DNA from: Rhodothermales bacterium
GTDB taxonomy: Bacteria; Bacteroidota; Rhodothermia; Rhodothermales; Bin80
Length of the DNA: 64,000 bases
Direction of reading: 5' to 3'
Assembly: GCA_022822185.1 (NCBI GenBank)
Contig: JAJECE010000011.1
Span: 21,006 to 85,005, forward strand
In this document: positions 62,885 through 64,000 of the stretch, in pieces
Layout of the letters: each line of letters begins with the position of its first letter
Numbering within the stretch: the first letter of the stretch is position 1
Notes under the pieces: generated by a model
Databases searched by the model: none
What the model was told of the DNA's origin: nothing
What the model saw: only the letters and a program-made list of their open reading frames with translations
Program-made: the position numbers and the translations under genes

Positions 62885-64000
62885 TTACCATGCAGCCGTT
62901 GGGTATTGAATAAAGGTAAACCATAAAGAAATTCCCAGTGCACAAATAGACCGGAATTTTGCCGAGCAATGCTTCCTAACCACCGCCATGACCGGCGCCA
63001 ATGCCCACGGAAGCGTTTGTACTTGCGCATCATCCATCGGATCAGATGTTCATCTATACTTCGAAACACTCGTTTCAACTCCGATTTGAAAAATGCGCCA
63101 TAGTAATCAATCCATCCGCGTACCGTGGCATTTATCCTGCCTGCGATAGATTCCATTGGCAGAGGACTCAAGCGAGCCAACTCCCAACTGCGAATGGTCT
63201 CCCGTATGGCGTTCGCCACCTTCCGACTGACCGCCGGATTAAACCCAGTAAAAATCCTGCCCCACGACTTTTGGTCATGCGAGGCCGAAACGTGTACCCC
63301 AGAAAGTCAAACGACACTTCAGGATACGTGCCCGACCGACCGTCTTGTTTGCAGTATACGATCCGGGTTTTATCCGGGTGTAAGGTTAGGTGACAGGCCG
63401 AAAATCGTTCCCGGAGTACCCTCCAGAGATCTTGCGCCTGCGCCTCACTCGTAACAGTGGCACACAATGTCATCCGCATAACGCTCGAACGGAATGTCTG
63501 GAGCATTGAGCTCCATCCAGCGATCAAATGCATAATGCAGAAACAGATTCGCCAGTAGTGGACTGATCACCCCGCCTTGCGGGGTGCCAACCGTCCGGGC
63601 CTCTTCCCGTCCGTCTGGATGCACTACCGGAGCTTTCAGCAAAAGGTCATGGTCAATTGTATCAAAGTATGCTTTGATATCCATGTCCAGTACCCACGCC
63701 CGCTGCCAGCAACGCGTACGTGTGCGCTGAATCGCGTCGTGGGCCGATTTCTTCGGCCGATATCCATACGAATCGGAATGGAATACCCGTTCCAAGATCG
63801 GTTCCAGTACCTGCTTCACCACCATTTGTGCCACCCGGTCGGACACGGTGGGGATCCCCAGCGGTCGAACGCCTCCGCTCGACTTTGGGATATTCACCCG
63901 CCGAACCGGCTTTGGATGATAACTCCCCGATGCCATCCGATTCCAGATCTTGTAGAGATTGTCTGCAAGATTTTCCTCAAATTCTGCGATCGTTTGGTCA
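62869..64000 (-). pseudogene. ltrA: Group II intron reverse transcriptase/maturase, decayed (copy 2)
   Basis: The same reverse transcriptase as at 954-2283, in inverted orientation and continuing beyond the window. It keeps YADD (FERYADDIVCHC) but has lost function in its own way. An in-frame 60-nt deletion at about 63632-63638 removes the segment from AVRKHTGQKW to ERWLK between two TGAAAGC repeats. A one-base insertion lies near 63453 and a one-base loss near 63262. It lacks the 4-bp GACG duplication of copy 1, so the two copies decayed independently. Partial: the 5' end is outside the window. Confidence 0.88.

Noticed and set aside
1..64000. CRISPR arrays, integrases or prophage structural genes
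   Set aside because: No regularly spaced repeats and no integrase, terminase or capsid motifs were seen on either strand.

Overview
The window looks like a chromosomal segment of a Bacteroidota/Rhodothermota-type bacterium. The evidence is a SusC/SusD pair, a CRTAC1-type FG-GAP protein, a GH3-family protein, a cdaA-folP pair, many lipoproteins, weak or absent Shine-Dalgarno sequences, and promoter motifs of the TAnnTTTG type before the IS66 transposase and possibly aspS. The phylum call is inference from gene content; I cannot name a genus.

The window is bounded by two copies of one group II intron in opposite orientation, both decayed (954-2341 plus, 62811-64000 minus). The left edge also holds a dead IS110 element. 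Core genes follow: aspS, a pyrophosphatase-like gene, and two tRNA genes. The tRNA-Lys(UUU) gene is split in its anticodon loop by a 327-nt group I intron. Next come two uncharacterised genes, pcm-cdaA-folP, a GH3 protein, an IMPase-family phosphatase, a sulfotransferase-like gene next to a branched-chain aminotransferase, queE with a hotdog thioesterase, a redox operon (MBL hydrolase, membrane polyferredoxin, FAD oxidoreductase), nadK with a DUF4292-like lipoprotein, and lpdA.

From 23.3 to 34.4 kb the window is largely accessory. It holds a large single-chain (type IIG-like) restriction-modification protein with a G10 tract, an intact IS66 element with perfect target duplication inside a transglutaminase gene (of a transglutaminase / alpha-E / circularly permuted ATP-grasp operon), and a type II R-M pair whose HEAT-repeat-fused methyltransferase begins next to a C9 tract. 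A broken Dam-like methylase lies just before lpdA.

From 34.5 kb core genes resume: metG, then hisB-proC-hisH-hisA-hisF. After these come two large cytochrome c/propeller lipoproteins flanking a broken Sel1-repeat gene, a class V aminotransferase, a putative molybdenum-cofactor carrier, a LolA-like protein with a flippase-like membrane protein, and a SusC-SusD-CRTAC1 nutrient-uptake cluster. The right end has an AT-richer minus-strand operon: two paralogous 8-cysteine exported small proteins, a 6-bladed beta-propeller lipoprotein and a membrane-anchored thioredoxin-like protein. This operon and the intron-split tRNA-Lys are the strongest candidates for something new.
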